Of a stretch of 64,000 bases of DNA, positions 27,409 to 39,744 are shown piece by piece. The DNA is taken from contig CAVSRD010000007.1 of the NCBI GenBank assembly GCA_963730315.1, positions 219,841 to 283,840 on the forward strand, written 5' to 3'. Position 1 is the stretch's first letter; the number at the start of each line of letters is the position of its first letter. Source of the DNA: VRUE01 sp963730315 (lineage in GTDB: Bacteria; Actinomycetota; Thermoleophilia; Solirubrobacterales; 70-9). The translations under genes were made by a program, and so were the position numbers. The notes under the pieces are model-generated. The model saw only the letters and a list, made by a program, of their open reading frames with translations, did no database searches and was not told the DNA's origin.

Positions 27409-27464
27409 GGGGGCGTGCCGGCAGTCAGACACCCATGTGGGCGCCAAATCGCCGGCACGCCCCC
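27409..27464 (-). terminator. Long hairpin after the M15-like peptidase gene
   Basis: Perfect 14-base arms (GGGGGCGTGCCGGC at 27409-27422, partner at 27451-27464) flank a 28-base centre that itself holds CCCATGTGGG. It begins 6 bases past the peptidase stop, so it is a natural transcription terminator. Confidence 0.65.
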
Positions 27465-27470
27465 GGCCCC

Positions 27471-28181
27471 TCAGTCGCCGCGGGGCGCGACGCCGCCGGA
27501 CCGGACGGTCGAGATGCCGCCCTGCGGCCCCGCCGCCGCCCCGGGCTGCGCGCCTCCCTGCGGGGACTGCGGCGTCGATTCCGGCTGCGCCCCCCCGCCC
27601 GGCCCGGCGGCGCTCGGATCCTGCGCGGCGATCTCGCCGCTCACACGGAAGACCTCGACCCATTCGGCGAGCCGGAACTGAGGAGCGGCGGCGTGTTCCC
27701 AGGAGAGGTGGAGGTGATCGCCGCAGCCGTGACCGGCGTCGCCGTTGTAGCCGACCCAGCGGAAGGGCGGCCGGGGGCGGTTGGGGCGGGGCTCGGCCCA
27801 GCGGGCGAGGCGCGTGATCGGGCGCCAGGCCGCGTCGCACTTCGTGCTGCCGCCCAGCGGCACGATGTCGACCGCGAGGCCGTTGTAGTGGTCGGAGTGC
27901 CTGACGTGGCAGCCGCGGCAGCCGGCTCGTCGGCCGTTCGGCAGCGGCCCCGAGTAGCCGTCGGTCACGTAGATCGGGAAGCGGGCGGCGATCCAGCGCA
28001 GGTCGGGCACGATGCGGCGGTCGACCATGTCGCCTTCTTCGTGGGGGATCGCGGCGGGGATCGGCACGATCCGCCCGTTCGCGTGGACGACCCGGGTCGG
28101 CAGCGGCGCGGCGCTCGCCGGCGGCGCCGCCAGGAAGGCGAGCAGCGCAGCTGCCGCGAGGACGTTCGTCAAGCGTCGCAT
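27471..28181 (-). CDS. Secreted M15/LAS-type metallopeptidase-like protein
   Basis: The 236-residue protein has a signal peptide (residues 1-24, ending PASAAPL). The sequence SDHYNGLAVD (96-105) fits the SxHxxGxAxD zinc motif of LAS metallopeptidases exactly, and GDHLHLSW (His156, His158) supplies the C-terminal HxH. LAS enzymes are D-Ala-D-Ala carboxypeptidases, VanX/VanY types and hedgehog-like proteins, so a cell-wall role is likely. Four cysteines flank the zinc motif and may form disulfides. A Pro/Gly/Gln-rich tail of about 45 residues follows. The start was chosen at the signal peptide. Confidence 0.75.
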   Translation of the reverse strand: MRRLTNVLAAAALLAFLAAPPASAAPLPTRVVHANGRIVPIPAAIPHEEGDMVDRRIVPDLRWIAARFPIYVTDGYSGPLPNGRRAGCRGCHVRHSDHYNGLAVDIVPLGGSTKCDAAWRPITRLARWAEPRPNRPRPPFRWVGYNGDAGHGCGDHLHLSWEHAAAPQFRLAEWVEVFRVSGEIAAQDPSAAGPGGGAQPESTPQSPQGGAQPGAAAGPQGGISTVRSGGVAPRGD

Positions 28182-28229
28182 TCCTCGCTTATCGACCGCG
28201 ACCGGCGACCCCCTTGAACCGCGCAAAGA

Positions 28230-28235
28230 TAGTCT
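28230..28235 (+). promoter_or_regulatory. -10 (TAGTCT) of the benzoylformate decarboxylase gene
   Basis: TAGTCT ends 11 bases before the ATG at 28246. TTGAAC stands upstream at 28214-28219 but with a spacing of only 10 bases, too short for a standard -35. Confidence 0.4.
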
Positions 28236-28245
28236 TGCCCTCCCG

Positions 28246-29841
28246 ATGCCGACCGTTCGCGACGCCAGCTTCGACCTCTTCCGCGCCCAGGGGATGACGA
28301 CGATCTTCGGCAACCCCGGCTCGACCGAGCTGCCGATGCTCGCCGACTTCCCCGGCGACTTCCGCTACGTGCTCGGTCTGCAGGAGGCGGTCGTGGTCGG
28401 CATGGCCGACGGCTTCGCCCAGGCATCGGGCAGGCCGACGATCGCAAACCTGCACACCGCGCCCGGCGTCGGCAACGCGATGGGGGCGATCTCCACCGCC
28501 CAGGCCAACCACTCGCCCGTCGTCGTCACCGCCGGCCAGCAGGTGCGGGCGCAGATGACCATGGAGGCGCTGCTGACCAACCGCGAAGCGACCGGCATGG
28601 TCCAGCCGCTGGTCAAATGGGCCTACGAGCCGCCGCGTGCGGAGGACGTGCCGCTGGCCCTCACCCGCAGCATCCACATGGCCTCGCTGCCGCCGCGAGG
28701 GCCGGTCTTCGTTTCGATCCCGATGGACGACTGGGAGGTCGAGGTCGAGGAGGGCGCCGGCGAGGCCTTGAAGCGCGGCGTCGAGGGCCGCGCCGTGGCC
28801 GCCCCGGATTCGGTCACCCGCCTCGCGGCGCAGCTCGATGAGGCGAGCAACCCTGTACTGGTCGTCGGTCCCGACGTCGACGCGGGCGGCGGCTGGGACA
28901 CAGCGGTCGCCCTGGCCGAGCGCCAGCGCCTGCCGGTCTGGGCGCCGCCCGCCCCTGGCAGCGGGCGGATCGGCTTCCCCGAGAGCCACCCCAACTTCCG
29001 CGGCGTGCTGCCGCCGGCGATCGGGCCGGTCGCGCAGACGCTCGAGGGCCACGACCTGATCCTCGTCGCCGGCAGCTCGGTCTTTCCCTACTACCCGCAC
29101 ATCCCCGGCCCGCTGCTGCCCGAGGGCGCGAACCTGGTCGCGATCACGAGCGACCCGGACGAGGCGGCGCGGGCGCCGATGGGCCACGCGATCCTCGCCG
29201 ACGTCGGCCTGACGCTGAAGGCGCTGCTCGGCGCGGTCCCGGAGTCATCGCGGCCCGCGCCGGAGCCCAGCCCCGGGCCGACCGAAATCCCGCCCGCGGA
29301 CCCGCTCGACTCCTCGACCGTGCACACGGTGCTCGCCGAGGTCTTTCCCGAGGACGGGATCGTCGTGGTCGAGTCGCCGGCGAGCACGCTGGCGCTGCGC
29401 AACCAGCTGCGCGTCTCACGACCCGGCGGCTACTACGTCAGCTCTGGCGGCGGGCTCGGCTTCGGCCTTGCCGCCGCGGTGGGGGTCCAGCTCGCCCAGC
29501 CCGACCGACCGGTGGTCTGCGTGCTTGGCGAGGGCTCGGCTCAGTACGCGATCACTGGCTTCTGGAGCGCCGTCGCCTACGAGGCTCCGGTCACCTTCCT
29601 CGTCCTTCGCAACTCCGAGTACGCGATCCTCAAGTGGTTCGCCGAGGTCGAGGAGGTGACAGGGGCGCCCGGCCTCGACCTGCCGGGGCTCGACGTCGCC
29701 GCGGTCGCGGCGGGCTACGGTGTCGAGTCGCGGCGGGCGACGGGCCGCGACGAGGTGGCCGACGCGCTGGCGCGGGCGCTCGCCTCCTCGAAACCGCAGC
29801 TGATCGAAGTCCCGGTCGCCCCGGGCATGTCGCTGTTCTGA
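28246..29841 (+). CDS. mdlC: Benzoylformate decarboxylase (ThDP-dependent)
   Basis: The 531-residue enzyme matches P. putida benzoylformate decarboxylase at its hallmark residues: Ser26 in FGNPGSTELP, Glu47 in GLQEAVVVGMADG, His70 in NLHTAPGVGNAMG, and a His in FPESHPNFRG (248) equivalent to its second active-site histidine. The ThDP/Mg site is GEGSAQYAITGFWSA followed by LRNSEYAILK. It converts benzoylformate, or related aryl or branched 2-oxoacids, to the aldehyde. The 2-hydroxyacid dehydrogenase directly downstream and the aldehyde dehydrogenase at 24 kb would complete a mandelate-like route. The start at 28246 fits the conserved N-terminus. Confidence 0.9.
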   Translation: MPTVRDASFDLFRAQGMTTIFGNPGSTELPMLADFPGDFRYVLGLQEAVVVGMADGFAQASGRPTIANLHTAPGVGNAMGAISTAQANHSPVVVTAGQQVRAQMTMEALLTNREATGMVQPLVKWAYEPPRAEDVPLALTRSIHMASLPPRGPVFVSIPMDDWEVEVEEGAGEALKRGVEGRAVAAPDSVTRLAAQLDEASNPVLVVGPDVDAGGGWDTAVALAERQRLPVWAPPAPGSGRIGFPESHPNFRGVLPPAIGPVAQTLEGHDLILVAGSSVFPYYPHIPGPLLPEGANLVAITSDPDEAARAPMGHAILADVGLTLKALLGAVPESSRPAPEPSPGPTEIPPADPLDSSTVHTVLAEVFPEDGIVVVESPASTLALRNQLRVSRPGGYYVSSGGGLGFGLAAAVGVQLAQPDRPVVCVLGEGSAQYAITGFWSAVAYEAPVTFLVLRNSEYAILKWFAEVEEVTGAPGLDLPGLDVAAVAAGYGVESRRATGRDEVADALARALASSKPQLIEVPVAPGMSLF

Positions 29842-29855
29842 GATGGGCCGCTGAG

Positions 29856-29893
29856 TGTGGAGTTGACCGGGCTATAGCGGGGTCAATCCCACA
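29856..29893. repeat. Dispersed palindrome, copy 2 (weaker match)
   Basis: The arms TGTGGAGTTGACC (29856-29868) and GGTCAATCCCACA (29881-29893) pair at 11 of 13 positions. TTGACC and GGTCAA are separated by the same 12 bases as in copies 1 and 3, and the centre GCTATAGC is itself a palindrome. The outer arms differ from the other copies. It lies 14 bases after the mdlC stop and could also act as a terminator or operator. Confidence 0.5.
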
Positions 29894-29954
29894 GTCAGCG
29901 CGCGCCGCTCCCGACCGCGCCCCTGAGACGCTCGCGGCGGGGACGCCCCAGCCG

Positions 29955-32686
29955 TTGCGCGGCGACCTGGAGGCGCTGCTCGGCGCCGACCGGGTGCTGA
30001 GCCGGGCGAGCGACATCGTCCGCTACGCCTCCGACGCCAGCCCCTACCGGCTGCTGCCGCGGGCGGTGGTGATGGCCCGCGACGCGGGCGACGTCGCCGC
30101 GACCCTCGCCTACGGCCGCGCCAACGACGTCCCGGTCGTCTTCCGGGCCGGCGGCACCAGCCTCAGCGGTCAGGGCCAGAGCGACGGCATCCTGGTCGAC
30201 GTGCGGCGCCATTTCGGCGGCGTCGCGGTCGAGGAGGGCGGCGCGCTGGCCCGGGTCAAGCCGGGGACGGTGCTCGGCCACGCGAACCGGGTCCTCGCCC
30301 CGCACGGGCGCAAGCTCGGCCCCGACCCGGCCAGCACCGAGATCGCCACGGTCGGCGGGGTGATCGCCAACAACTCCGGCGGGATGCGCTGCGGCGTCGT
30401 CCACGACTCCTACTCGACGCTGCGCTCGATGACCCTCGTCCTGCCCTCGGGGACGACGATCGACACCGCCGCGCCGGGCGCGGCCGAGCGCTTCGCCTCG
30501 CTGGAGCCGGAGCTGGCCGAGGGCCTCGCCGCGATCCGCGACGAGATCCGCGCCGACGCCGAGCTGAGCGAGCGGATCCGGCGCAAGTTCGCGATCAAGA
30601 ACACCACCGGCTACCGGCTCTGCGCCTTCCTCGACGCCGAGCAGCCGCTGGAGATCTTCCGCCGCCTCGTGGTCGGCTCGGAGGGCACGCTCGCCTTCGT
30701 CGCCGAGGCGGTGTTCGAGACGGTGCTGCTGCCGGCGCGCACGACCACCGCCTGGGTCCACTTCCCCGGCGTCGACGAGGCGATCGCCCCGGTCCGCGAC
30801 CTGGTCGGCTGCGGTGCCACCGCGGTCGAGCTGATGGTCGCCCCGGCGCTGATCACCGCCGCCTACAACATGGTCGGCGCGCCCGAGGAGTGGAAGGAGC
30901 TGCCGCCCGAGTCGGCGGTGCTGCTGGTCGAGTTCGGCGCCGGCAGCGACGGCGAGCTGGACGCGCACATCGCCGGGGCGAACGAGGTCCTCGCGGGGCA
31001 CGAGACGATCCGCCCGATCGAGTTCACCCGCGAGGCCGGGGAGATCGAGTTGGCCTGGCGGGTGCGCGAGGGCCTGCACGGCCTGGTCGGGCGCCTTCGC
31101 CCGCCGGGCACGGCGCTGATCGTCGAGGACGTCTGCGTGCCGCCGGAGCGGATCGCCGAAGGCGCCCGCGACCTGCAGGCGCTGCTCGGCGAGCACGGCT
31201 TCCTTCCCGGCGTCGCCGGCCACGCCTCGGCGGGGAACCTGCACTTCATGCTCACCCCCGATTTCGGCAAGGCGGAGGACCTGGAGCGCTACGAGGCCTT
31301 GATGTCGAAGCTGGTCGAGCTGATCGTCGACAAGTACGACGGCTCGCTGAAGGCCGAGCACGGGACCGGGGTCAACATGGCGCCCTACGTCGAGCGCGAG
31401 TGGGGAGAGAAGGCGACCGAGCTGATGTGGCGCGTGAAGGGGCTCGCCGACCCCGGCGGCGCGCTCGCCCCCGGGGTCGTGCTCAACCGCGACCCGGGCG
31501 TCCACCTGCGCAACCTGAAAACCACCCCGGCGATCGAGCAGGCGGCGAGCACCTGCGTCGAGTGCGGCTTCTGCGAGCCGGTCTGCCCGAGCCGCGACCT
31601 GACCACGACGCCGCGGCAGCGGATCGTCCTGCGCCGCGAGATCGCCCGCCAGCCGGAGGGCTCGCCGCTGCGGCGGGCGCTGCTCGACGAGTACTCCTAC
31701 GACGGGCTCGACACCTGCGCCGCCGACGGCTCATGCCGGCTCGCCTGCCCGCTCGGGATCGACACCGGCGAGCTGGTCAAGGAGCTGCGCGGCGAGCGCC
31801 ACGGCGAGCGGGCCGAGCGGCTGGCGCTGGCCGCGGCGAAGCGCTGGGGGGCCGTCGAGAGGGCGCTCGCGCGCGGCGCTGCGGGTCGGCGGGCCGCTGG
31901 CGCGGCGGACGAAGCGCGGCAAGGGGCTGCCCGGCCCGGCGCCGGCGACGCTTCCGCCGACGCAGCGCGCGGGCGCCGCCGCCGTCTACGTCCCCTCCTG
32001 CACCAACCGGATCTTCGGGGGCGGCCCGGCTCCCGCGCTGGTCGACGTCTCGGCCCGTGCCGGCCTCCCGGTTTGGATCCCCGACGGCGTCGCGGGCTCG
32101 TGCTGCGGGCTGCCCTGGAGCTCGAAAGGCTTTCAGGCCGCCCACCGCCACAAGGCGAACGAGGTGGTCGCGCGGCTCTGGGAGTGGAGCGGCGAGGGGG
32201 AGCTGCCGGTGGTGATCGACGCGTCCTCCTGCACCCATGCCGTCGCCGAGCCGGGGGAGGGGGTGCTGAGCGAGGAGAACGCCGAGCGGCTCGCGGCGCT
32301 GGAGATCCTCGACTCGGTCGCCTGGGCGCACGACCGCCTGCTGCCGCGGCTGGAGGTGGCGCGCCGAGGTCGGCTCGGCCACCGTCCACCCGACCTGCGC
32401 GGCCCGGCAGCTCGGGCTGCAGCCGCGCCTGCGCAGGCTCGCTGCCGCCCTCGCCGAGGACGTCTACGTCGCGCCCTCGGCGACCTGCTGCGGCTTCGCC
32501 GGCGATCGCGGCTTCTCCCACCCCGAGCTGACCGCCGCCGCCACCCGTCCGCAGGCCGACGAGCTGTCCGGCCGCGACTTCGACGCCCACCTCTCCAGCA
32601 ACCGCACCTGCGAGATCGGCCTCAGCCGCGCCACCGGCCGGCCCTACGAGTCCTTCGTCTTCCTGCTGGAGCGCCTAACCCGCTGA
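29955..32686 (+). pseudogene. FAD-linked 2-hydroxyacid (D-lactate-type) dehydrogenase with Fe-S and CCG domains, two frameshifts
   Basis: From a probable TTG start comes an FAD-binding GlcD-like domain (FRAGGTSLSGQGQSDGILV, NNSGGMRCGV), an FAD-oxidase C-terminal domain, then two 4Fe-4S motifs (CVECGFCEPVCP, and CAADGSCRLACP) and CCG domains (SCCGLPW, TCCGFAGDRG). Such single-chain enzymes oxidise D-lactate, glycolate or other 2-hydroxyacids and pass electrons to the membrane. Coding moves to the +1 frame near GG at 31875-31876, and again near the A at 32367. Removing one base at each place gives a continuous product of about 910 residues with every motif intact. So the gene is newly broken or the sequence has errors. 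Next to mdlC, a mandelate-type substrate is possible. Confidence 0.8.
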
Positions 32687-33559
32687 CCATTCATGGGCGG
32701 ACGCAACCGCCGCGGCGCCCTGCGCGTCCGTCTCGGCCTCGACCTCGCGGATCGTCGCCGTCATCGTCGCGTCGCGTTCGAAGCGGCGGTCGAGCAGCGG
32801 GTTGAGGATTCCGCGCAGGGCGGAGACGTAGCGCCACCACTTGGGGGCGAAGATGCGCGGCGCCCGTTCCTCGATTCCGCGCACAACCGCGGCGGCGGCC
32901 TCGTCGGGCTCGATCCGCTTGCGCAGGAACTCGGGCAGGTTTTCCTCCATGCGCCCGCCGTTCGCCTCGATGGCGTCTTTGACCATCTTGGTGTCGACCC
33001 AGCCGAAGTAGGCGACGCCGGCGCTGGCGCCGAGCGGCGTCAGCTCTGCCCGCAGCGAGCGGCCGAGCGACTCGACGCCCGCCTTGGCGGCCGCGTAGGA
33101 GCTGTTGAAGACCCCGTTGACGAAGGCGTAGACCGACGAGGTGAGCACGATGTGACCGCGCCGCTCGACGATCTGCGGCAGCGCCGCCCGCGCGGTGCGC
33201 CAGACGCCGAGGATGTCGACCTCGAAGACCCGCTCCCACTCCTCGGCGCCGACCCCGCGCACGGTCGCCATCTTCTCCGGGGCGATGCCGGCGTTGGCGA
33301 CGGCGACGTCGAGGCCGCGGAAGCGCTCGACCGTCTCGGCGACGGCCCGCTTGATCGCCGCGTCATCGGTGACGTCGGCGCCGATCCCGATCGCCCGCGG
33401 GCCGATCCGCTCGGCCGCCTCGCCTGCCTGCTCGGGGTCGAGGTCGACCACCGCAACGGAGGCGCCGCGCAGATTGGCCTGGCGGGCGGTCTCGAAGCCG
33501 ATCCCCCGGGCGGCGCCGGTGACCAGCGCCACCTTTCCGTTCAGGTCGTAGAGGGGCAC
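32675..33559 (-). CDS. Short-chain dehydrogenase/reductase
   Basis: The 294-residue SDR has the nucleotide motif TGAARGIG, DVTDD, NAG in VAVANAGIAP, and the catalytic Ser/Tyr/Lys (LTSSVYAF then SYAAAKAG). A C-terminal helical extension of about 60 residues (PKWWRYVSALRGILNPLLDRR) is typical of membrane-associated actinobacterial SDRs. Substrate unknown. GTG start. The stop overlaps the end of the convergent dehydrogenase gene by 12 bases. Confidence 0.88.
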   Translation of the reverse strand: MPLYDLNGKVALVTGAARGIGFETARQANLRGASVAVVDLDPEQAGEAAERIGPRAIGIGADVTDDAAIKRAVAETVERFRGLDVAVANAGIAPEKMATVRGVGAEEWERVFEVDILGVWRTARAALPQIVERRGHIVLTSSVYAFVNGVFNSSYAAAKAGVESLGRSLRAELTPLGASAGVAYFGWVDTKMVKDAIEANGGRMEENLPEFLRKRIEPDEAAAAVVRGIEERAPRIFAPKWWRYVSALRGILNPLLDRRFERDATMTATIREVEAETDAQGAAAVASAHEWSAG

Positions 33560-33568
33560 GTGGCGCGC

Positions 33569-33574
33569 AGCGTA
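33569..33574 (-). promoter_or_regulatory. -10 (TACGCT) of the SDR gene
   Basis: TACGCT ends 10 bases before the GTG at 33559 in a 38-base divergent gap shared with ileS. Confidence 0.45.
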
Positions 33575-33582
33575 CCCGCTCC

Positions 33583-33588
33583 TAGAAT
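33583..33588 (+). promoter_or_regulatory. -10 (TAGAAT) of ileS
   Basis: TAGAAT ends 10 bases before the ATG at 33598. No T-box leader is present; the gap to the divergent SDR gene is too short for one. Confidence 0.5.
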
Positions 33589-33597
33589 CCCGCGTTC

Positions 33598-36841
<3,244 letters not shown>

Positions 36842-36864
<23 letters not shown>

Positions 36865-37018
36865 TGAAGTCGGTCTTCGCCGAGTCATCGAACTTCACCC
36901 AGCACTGCTCCGGTGCGACACCGGCCACCTCGACCAGCGCCGCTTCGATCCGCTTCGCGACCTCCGCCTTCTGCTCGTCGCTGCGGCCCTCGAACCAGTG
37001 AATATGGACGAAGGGCAT
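36842..37018 (-). CDS. 4-oxalocrotonate tautomerase-family small protein
   Basis: The 58-residue protein starts MPFVHIHWFEGRSDEQK. The Pro directly after the initiator Met is the catalytic base of tautomerases, and the length equals that of a 4-OT monomer, which forms hexamers. The conserved C-terminal basic position is replaced by an acidic tail, so the reaction may differ. It starts at the ATG giving Pro1 rather than further upstream. The 3' end overlaps ileS on the other strand by 23 bases. Confidence 0.75.
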
Positions 37019-37052
37019 CGGCTCGCCGCCGCTTCCCGCCCCGAGCGCCGCG

Positions 37053-37379
37053 CTAGGCGAGCGCCGGCTCCAGCTCCGCCTCAAGGCGCCGCTTCGGCAT
37101 CGCCCCGACCACTTTCTTGGCAATCGCCCCGTCCCTGAAGAGCAGCAGGGTGGGGATCGAGAGGACTTCGTACTGGGCCGCCGTCTGCTGGTTCTCGTCG
37201 ACGTTGAGGCTGACGATCTTCAGCTCCTCGCGCTCGGCATCGATCTCTTCGAGCACCGGGTGGACGACGCGGCAGGGACCGCACCAGGGGGCCCAGAAGT
37301 CGACGAGCACGGGGCCGTCGGCCTCGAGCACGTCGGATTTGAAGGTGGCGTCGGTCACGTCGGTGAGCTTGCCGGTCAC
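37053..37379 (-). CDS. trxA: Thioredoxin
   Basis: The 108-residue protein has the canonical WCGPC active site (VDFWAPWCGPCRVVHPVL), the buried Asp in VLVDFWAP and the cis-Pro in LSIPTLLLFRDG. Cytoplasmic, general disulfide reductase. GTG start with GGGAG about 10 bases upstream, so the message is leadered. A palindrome ATACTT-N4-AAGTAT overlaps the likely -10, suggesting a regulator. It precedes the tautomerase gene by about 34 bases and the pair may be one transcript. Confidence 0.95.
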   Translation of the reverse strand: MTGKLTDVTDATFKSDVLEADGPVLVDFWAPWCGPCRVVHPVLEEIDAEREELKIVSLNVDENQQTAAQYEVLSIPTLLLFRDGAIAKKVVGAMPKRRLEAELEPALA

Positions 37380-37416
37380 TGGTATCGGTCTCCCAAGAGT
37401 CGAGGTTCAGCTCTCA

Positions 37417-37432
37417 ATACTTCAGAAAGTAT
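37417..37432. promoter_or_regulatory. Palindromic operator candidate upstream of trxA
   Basis: ATACTT-CAGA-AAGTAT is a perfect 6+6 palindrome in an otherwise GC-rich gap. It overlaps the minus-strand -10 candidate TATACT (37433-37428), about 50 bases before the trxA start. A repressor or redox regulator bound here would block trxA. No regulator is identified. Confidence 0.45.
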
Positions 37433-37464
37433 AGCGACAGCGTGCGGCACCCGCCCGCCGTCCC

Positions 37465-37470
37465 TATGTT
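37465..37470 (+). promoter_or_regulatory. -10 (TATGTT) of polX
   Basis: TATGTT ends 8 bases before the ATG at 37478, so the in-frame GTG at 37442 would lie upstream of transcription. Confidence 0.55.
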
Positions 37471-37477
37471 GCCGAGT

Positions 37478-39205
37478 ATGACCAATGCCGAGATCGCGGA
37501 GGCGCTCGAGGAGCTGGGCGTGCTTTACGAGCTGGACGGGGCGGTCAAGTACAGGGTCATCGCCTACTCGACCGCCGCCAAGGCGATCCGCGAAAGCCCC
37601 GTCTCGGTGGCCGAGCTGGCGGCGCAGGGGCGGGCCGTCGAGATCCCCGGGGTCGGCAAGACGCTGGCCGAGAAGATCGACGCCCTACTCGCGACCGGCG
37701 AGATCCCGGCGGCGGCGAAGCTCAAGGCGAAGTTCCCACCCACCCTGGTCGAGGTGACCCTGGTCCCCGGGCTCGGGGCGAAGACCGCGAGGCGCCTCTA
37801 CGACGAGCTGGGGGTGGCCTCGGTCGAGGACCTGGAGGCGGCGGCGGAGGCAGGGAGGATCCGCGAGCTGAGGGGCCTCGGCCCGAAGGTGGAGGAGAAC
37901 GTGCTGGCGGCGCTGCAGCGGCTCGGCGAGCCGGGCGAGGGCTGCCCGGGTCGGCTGCTGCTCTCCGCGGTGCGGCCGATCGCCGAGCAGCTGGCGGCGG
38001 CTCTGCGCGAGCACCCTGCCGCCAACCGGGTCGAGGTCGCGGGCTCGGTGCGGCGCTGGGCGGAGACCTGCAAGGACATCGACCTGATCGCGACCGCCGA
38101 GCAGCCGGCCGCGCTCGCCGAGCACCTGGCCGGCCACGAGCTGATCGCCGCCGCGGGCACGCCCGGCCCGAACGGGCTGCGGGCGCAGAGCCACAACGGG
38201 GTCTCGGTCGATTTGAGGATCGTCCCGCCGGAGGCGTTCGGCAACCTTCTCCAGCACTTCACCGGGTCCAAGGCCCACAACGTGCAGCTTCGCGAAGAGG
38301 CCGTCGCCCGCGGCCTCTCGGTATCCGAGCACGGCATCACCGACACCGAGAGCGGCGCGGTGATCCTCTGCGCGAGCGAGGCGGAGGTCTACGAGCGACT
38401 GGGCTACGCCTACGTCGAGCCGGAGTTGCGCGAGGGACGCGGCGAGCTGAAGGCGGCGCGGGAGGGCGAGCTGCCCGAGCTGCTCGCCCTCGAGGACGTG
38501 CGCGGCGACCTGCACGCGCACACCACCCTGTCCGACGGCCGCAACACGCTCGAGGAGATGGCGGCGGCCGCCCGCACCCGCGGCTACGCCTATCTGGCGA
38601 TCACCGACCACTCGGCCAGCCATGGCTTCGGCGACGACGTCAGCGCCGAGCGGCTCTGGCGGCGGATCGAGGAGATCCGCGAGTGGAACCGGGGCAAACG
38701 CGGCTTTCGCCTGCTCGCCGGCTCCGAGGTCAACATCGGCCTCGACGGGGCGCTGGACTATCCCGACGACCTGGTCGAAGCGCTCGACTGGGTTGTAGCC
38801 AGCGTCCACACCTCCTTCGCGATCTCCGAAGCGGCGATGACCGAGCGCGTGCTGGCGGCGATCGAGAACCCGAGCGTCAACTGCATCGGCCACCTCACCG
38901 GCCGCCTGATCGGACGCCGCGAGCCCTACGGGATCGACGTCGAGGCGGTGGTCGAGGCGGCGGCCCGCAGCGGGACGATGCTGGAGATCAACGGCAACCC
39001 CAATCGCCGCGACCTGAACGAGCAGCACGCACGGCTCGCCAAGCAGGCGGGCGTGACGATCGTTCTCGATACCGACGCCCACGGAGTCGAGACCCTCGAC
39101 AACATGGTCTACGCGGTGGCGACGGCGCGGCGCGCTTGGCTGACTGCCGCCGACGTCGCCAACAGCCGGGGGTGGGGGGATTTCAAGAAGCTGATCAAGG
39201 CGTAA
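37478..39205 (+). CDS. polX: DNA polymerase X family protein with PHP domain
   Basis: The 575-residue repair polymerase has an N-terminal HhH/8-kDa region (IPGVGKTLAEKID, VPGLGAKTARRLYDELG), the nucleotidyltransferase pair in CKDIDLIATAE (Asp-x-Asp), a fingers/thumb region (AFGNLLQHFTGSKAHNVQLR), and a C-terminal PHP exonuclease domain with metal ligands DLHAHTTLSDG, ITDHS and LDTDAH. Bacterial PolX fills short gaps in base excision repair, with the PHP domain giving 3'-5' exonuclease. All metal ligands appear intact. Leaderless start at 37478. Confidence 0.95.
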   Translation: MTNAEIAEALEELGVLYELDGAVKYRVIAYSTAAKAIRESPVSVAELAAQGRAVEIPGVGKTLAEKIDALLATGEIPAAAKLKAKFPPTLVEVTLVPGLGAKTARRLYDELGVASVEDLEAAAEAGRIRELRGLGPKVEENVLAALQRLGEPGEGCPGRLLLSAVRPIAEQLAAALREHPAANRVEVAGSVRRWAETCKDIDLIATAEQPAALAEHLAGHELIAAAGTPGPNGLRAQSHNGVSVDLRIVPPEAFGNLLQHFTGSKAHNVQLREEAVARGLSVSEHGITDTESGAVILCASEAEVYERLGYAYVEPELREGRGELKAAREGELPELLALEDVRGDLHAHTTLSDGRNTLEEMAAAARTRGYAYLAITDHSASHGFGDDVSAERLWRRIEEIREWNRGKRGFRLLAGSEVNIGLDGALDYPDDLVEALDWVVASVHTSFAISEAAMTERVLAAIENPSVNCIGHLTGRLIGRREPYGIDVEAVVEAAARSGTMLEINGNPNRRDLNEQHARLAKQAGVTIVLDTDAHGVETLDNMVYAVATARRAWLTAADVANSRGWGDFKKLIKA

Positions 39206-39228
39206 GTACGGCGGGCCCGCGCCGCGAG

Positions 39229-39744
39229 CTACATCTGGTGGAGTCGGTCGCTGCGCAGCCCCGGCGTGCGGACCAGCTGGATCGGACGCAGAGCCGAGTT
39301 GGGGACGACGTAGAACTTGACGCCGTCGCGCTGCTCGATCCCGAGCACGGCCGCCTCGCGAGTGCGCATCGCGAGCGCAACGAGGAGCGCATAGCCGGCG
39401 CCGATCGCCGCCACCCCCGGGTAGAGGACGCCGAGGACGCCGGCGGCGATCGCGGTGGCGCCGATCGGCCAGAGGCGGACCAGGGCGATCCGGCCGGGCG
39501 ACTCCGGCGGCAGCGAGGTTGCGGTGCGGGCGCGCGCGAGCGCGTCACGGACGCCGTCAGCGGCGCGGGCCGGGCGGCCCAGCCAGAGGCCGAGGGCGAG
39601 CGAGACCAGCCACCAGACGGCTGCGACCAGGGCGGTCGTCGTGTCGCCGTCGCGACCGGCGGCGATCGCGACGATCGCGCCCAGGGCGGTGGCCTCGGCG
39701 CCGGTCAGGAACACGGTGACGCGGAGCAGTTCGGTATAGGGCAT
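39229..39744 (-). CDS. Hypothetical membrane protein
   Basis: The 171-residue protein has about four hydrophobic helices in two pairs (residues 5-55 and 97-130) separated by an Arg/Ala-rich loop, and a soluble C-terminal tail (EQRDGVKFYVVPNSALRPIQLV). Family not recognised. It overlaps the otsB stop by one base (TGATG), which supports coexpression with trehalose phosphatase. Confidence 0.75.
   Translation of the reverse strand: MPYTELLRVTVFLTGAEATALGAIVAIAAGRDGDTTTALVAAVWWLVSLALGLWLGRPARAADGVRDALARARTATSLPPESPGRIALVRLWPIGATAIAAGVLGVLYPGVAAIGAGYALLVALAMRTREAAVLGIEQRDGVKFYVVPNSALRPIQLVRTPGLRSDRLHQM

Noticed and set aside
31368..31377. GGGGTCAA in the dehydrogenase gene
   Set aside because: No TTGACC partner 12 bases upstream, so not a member of the palindrome family.
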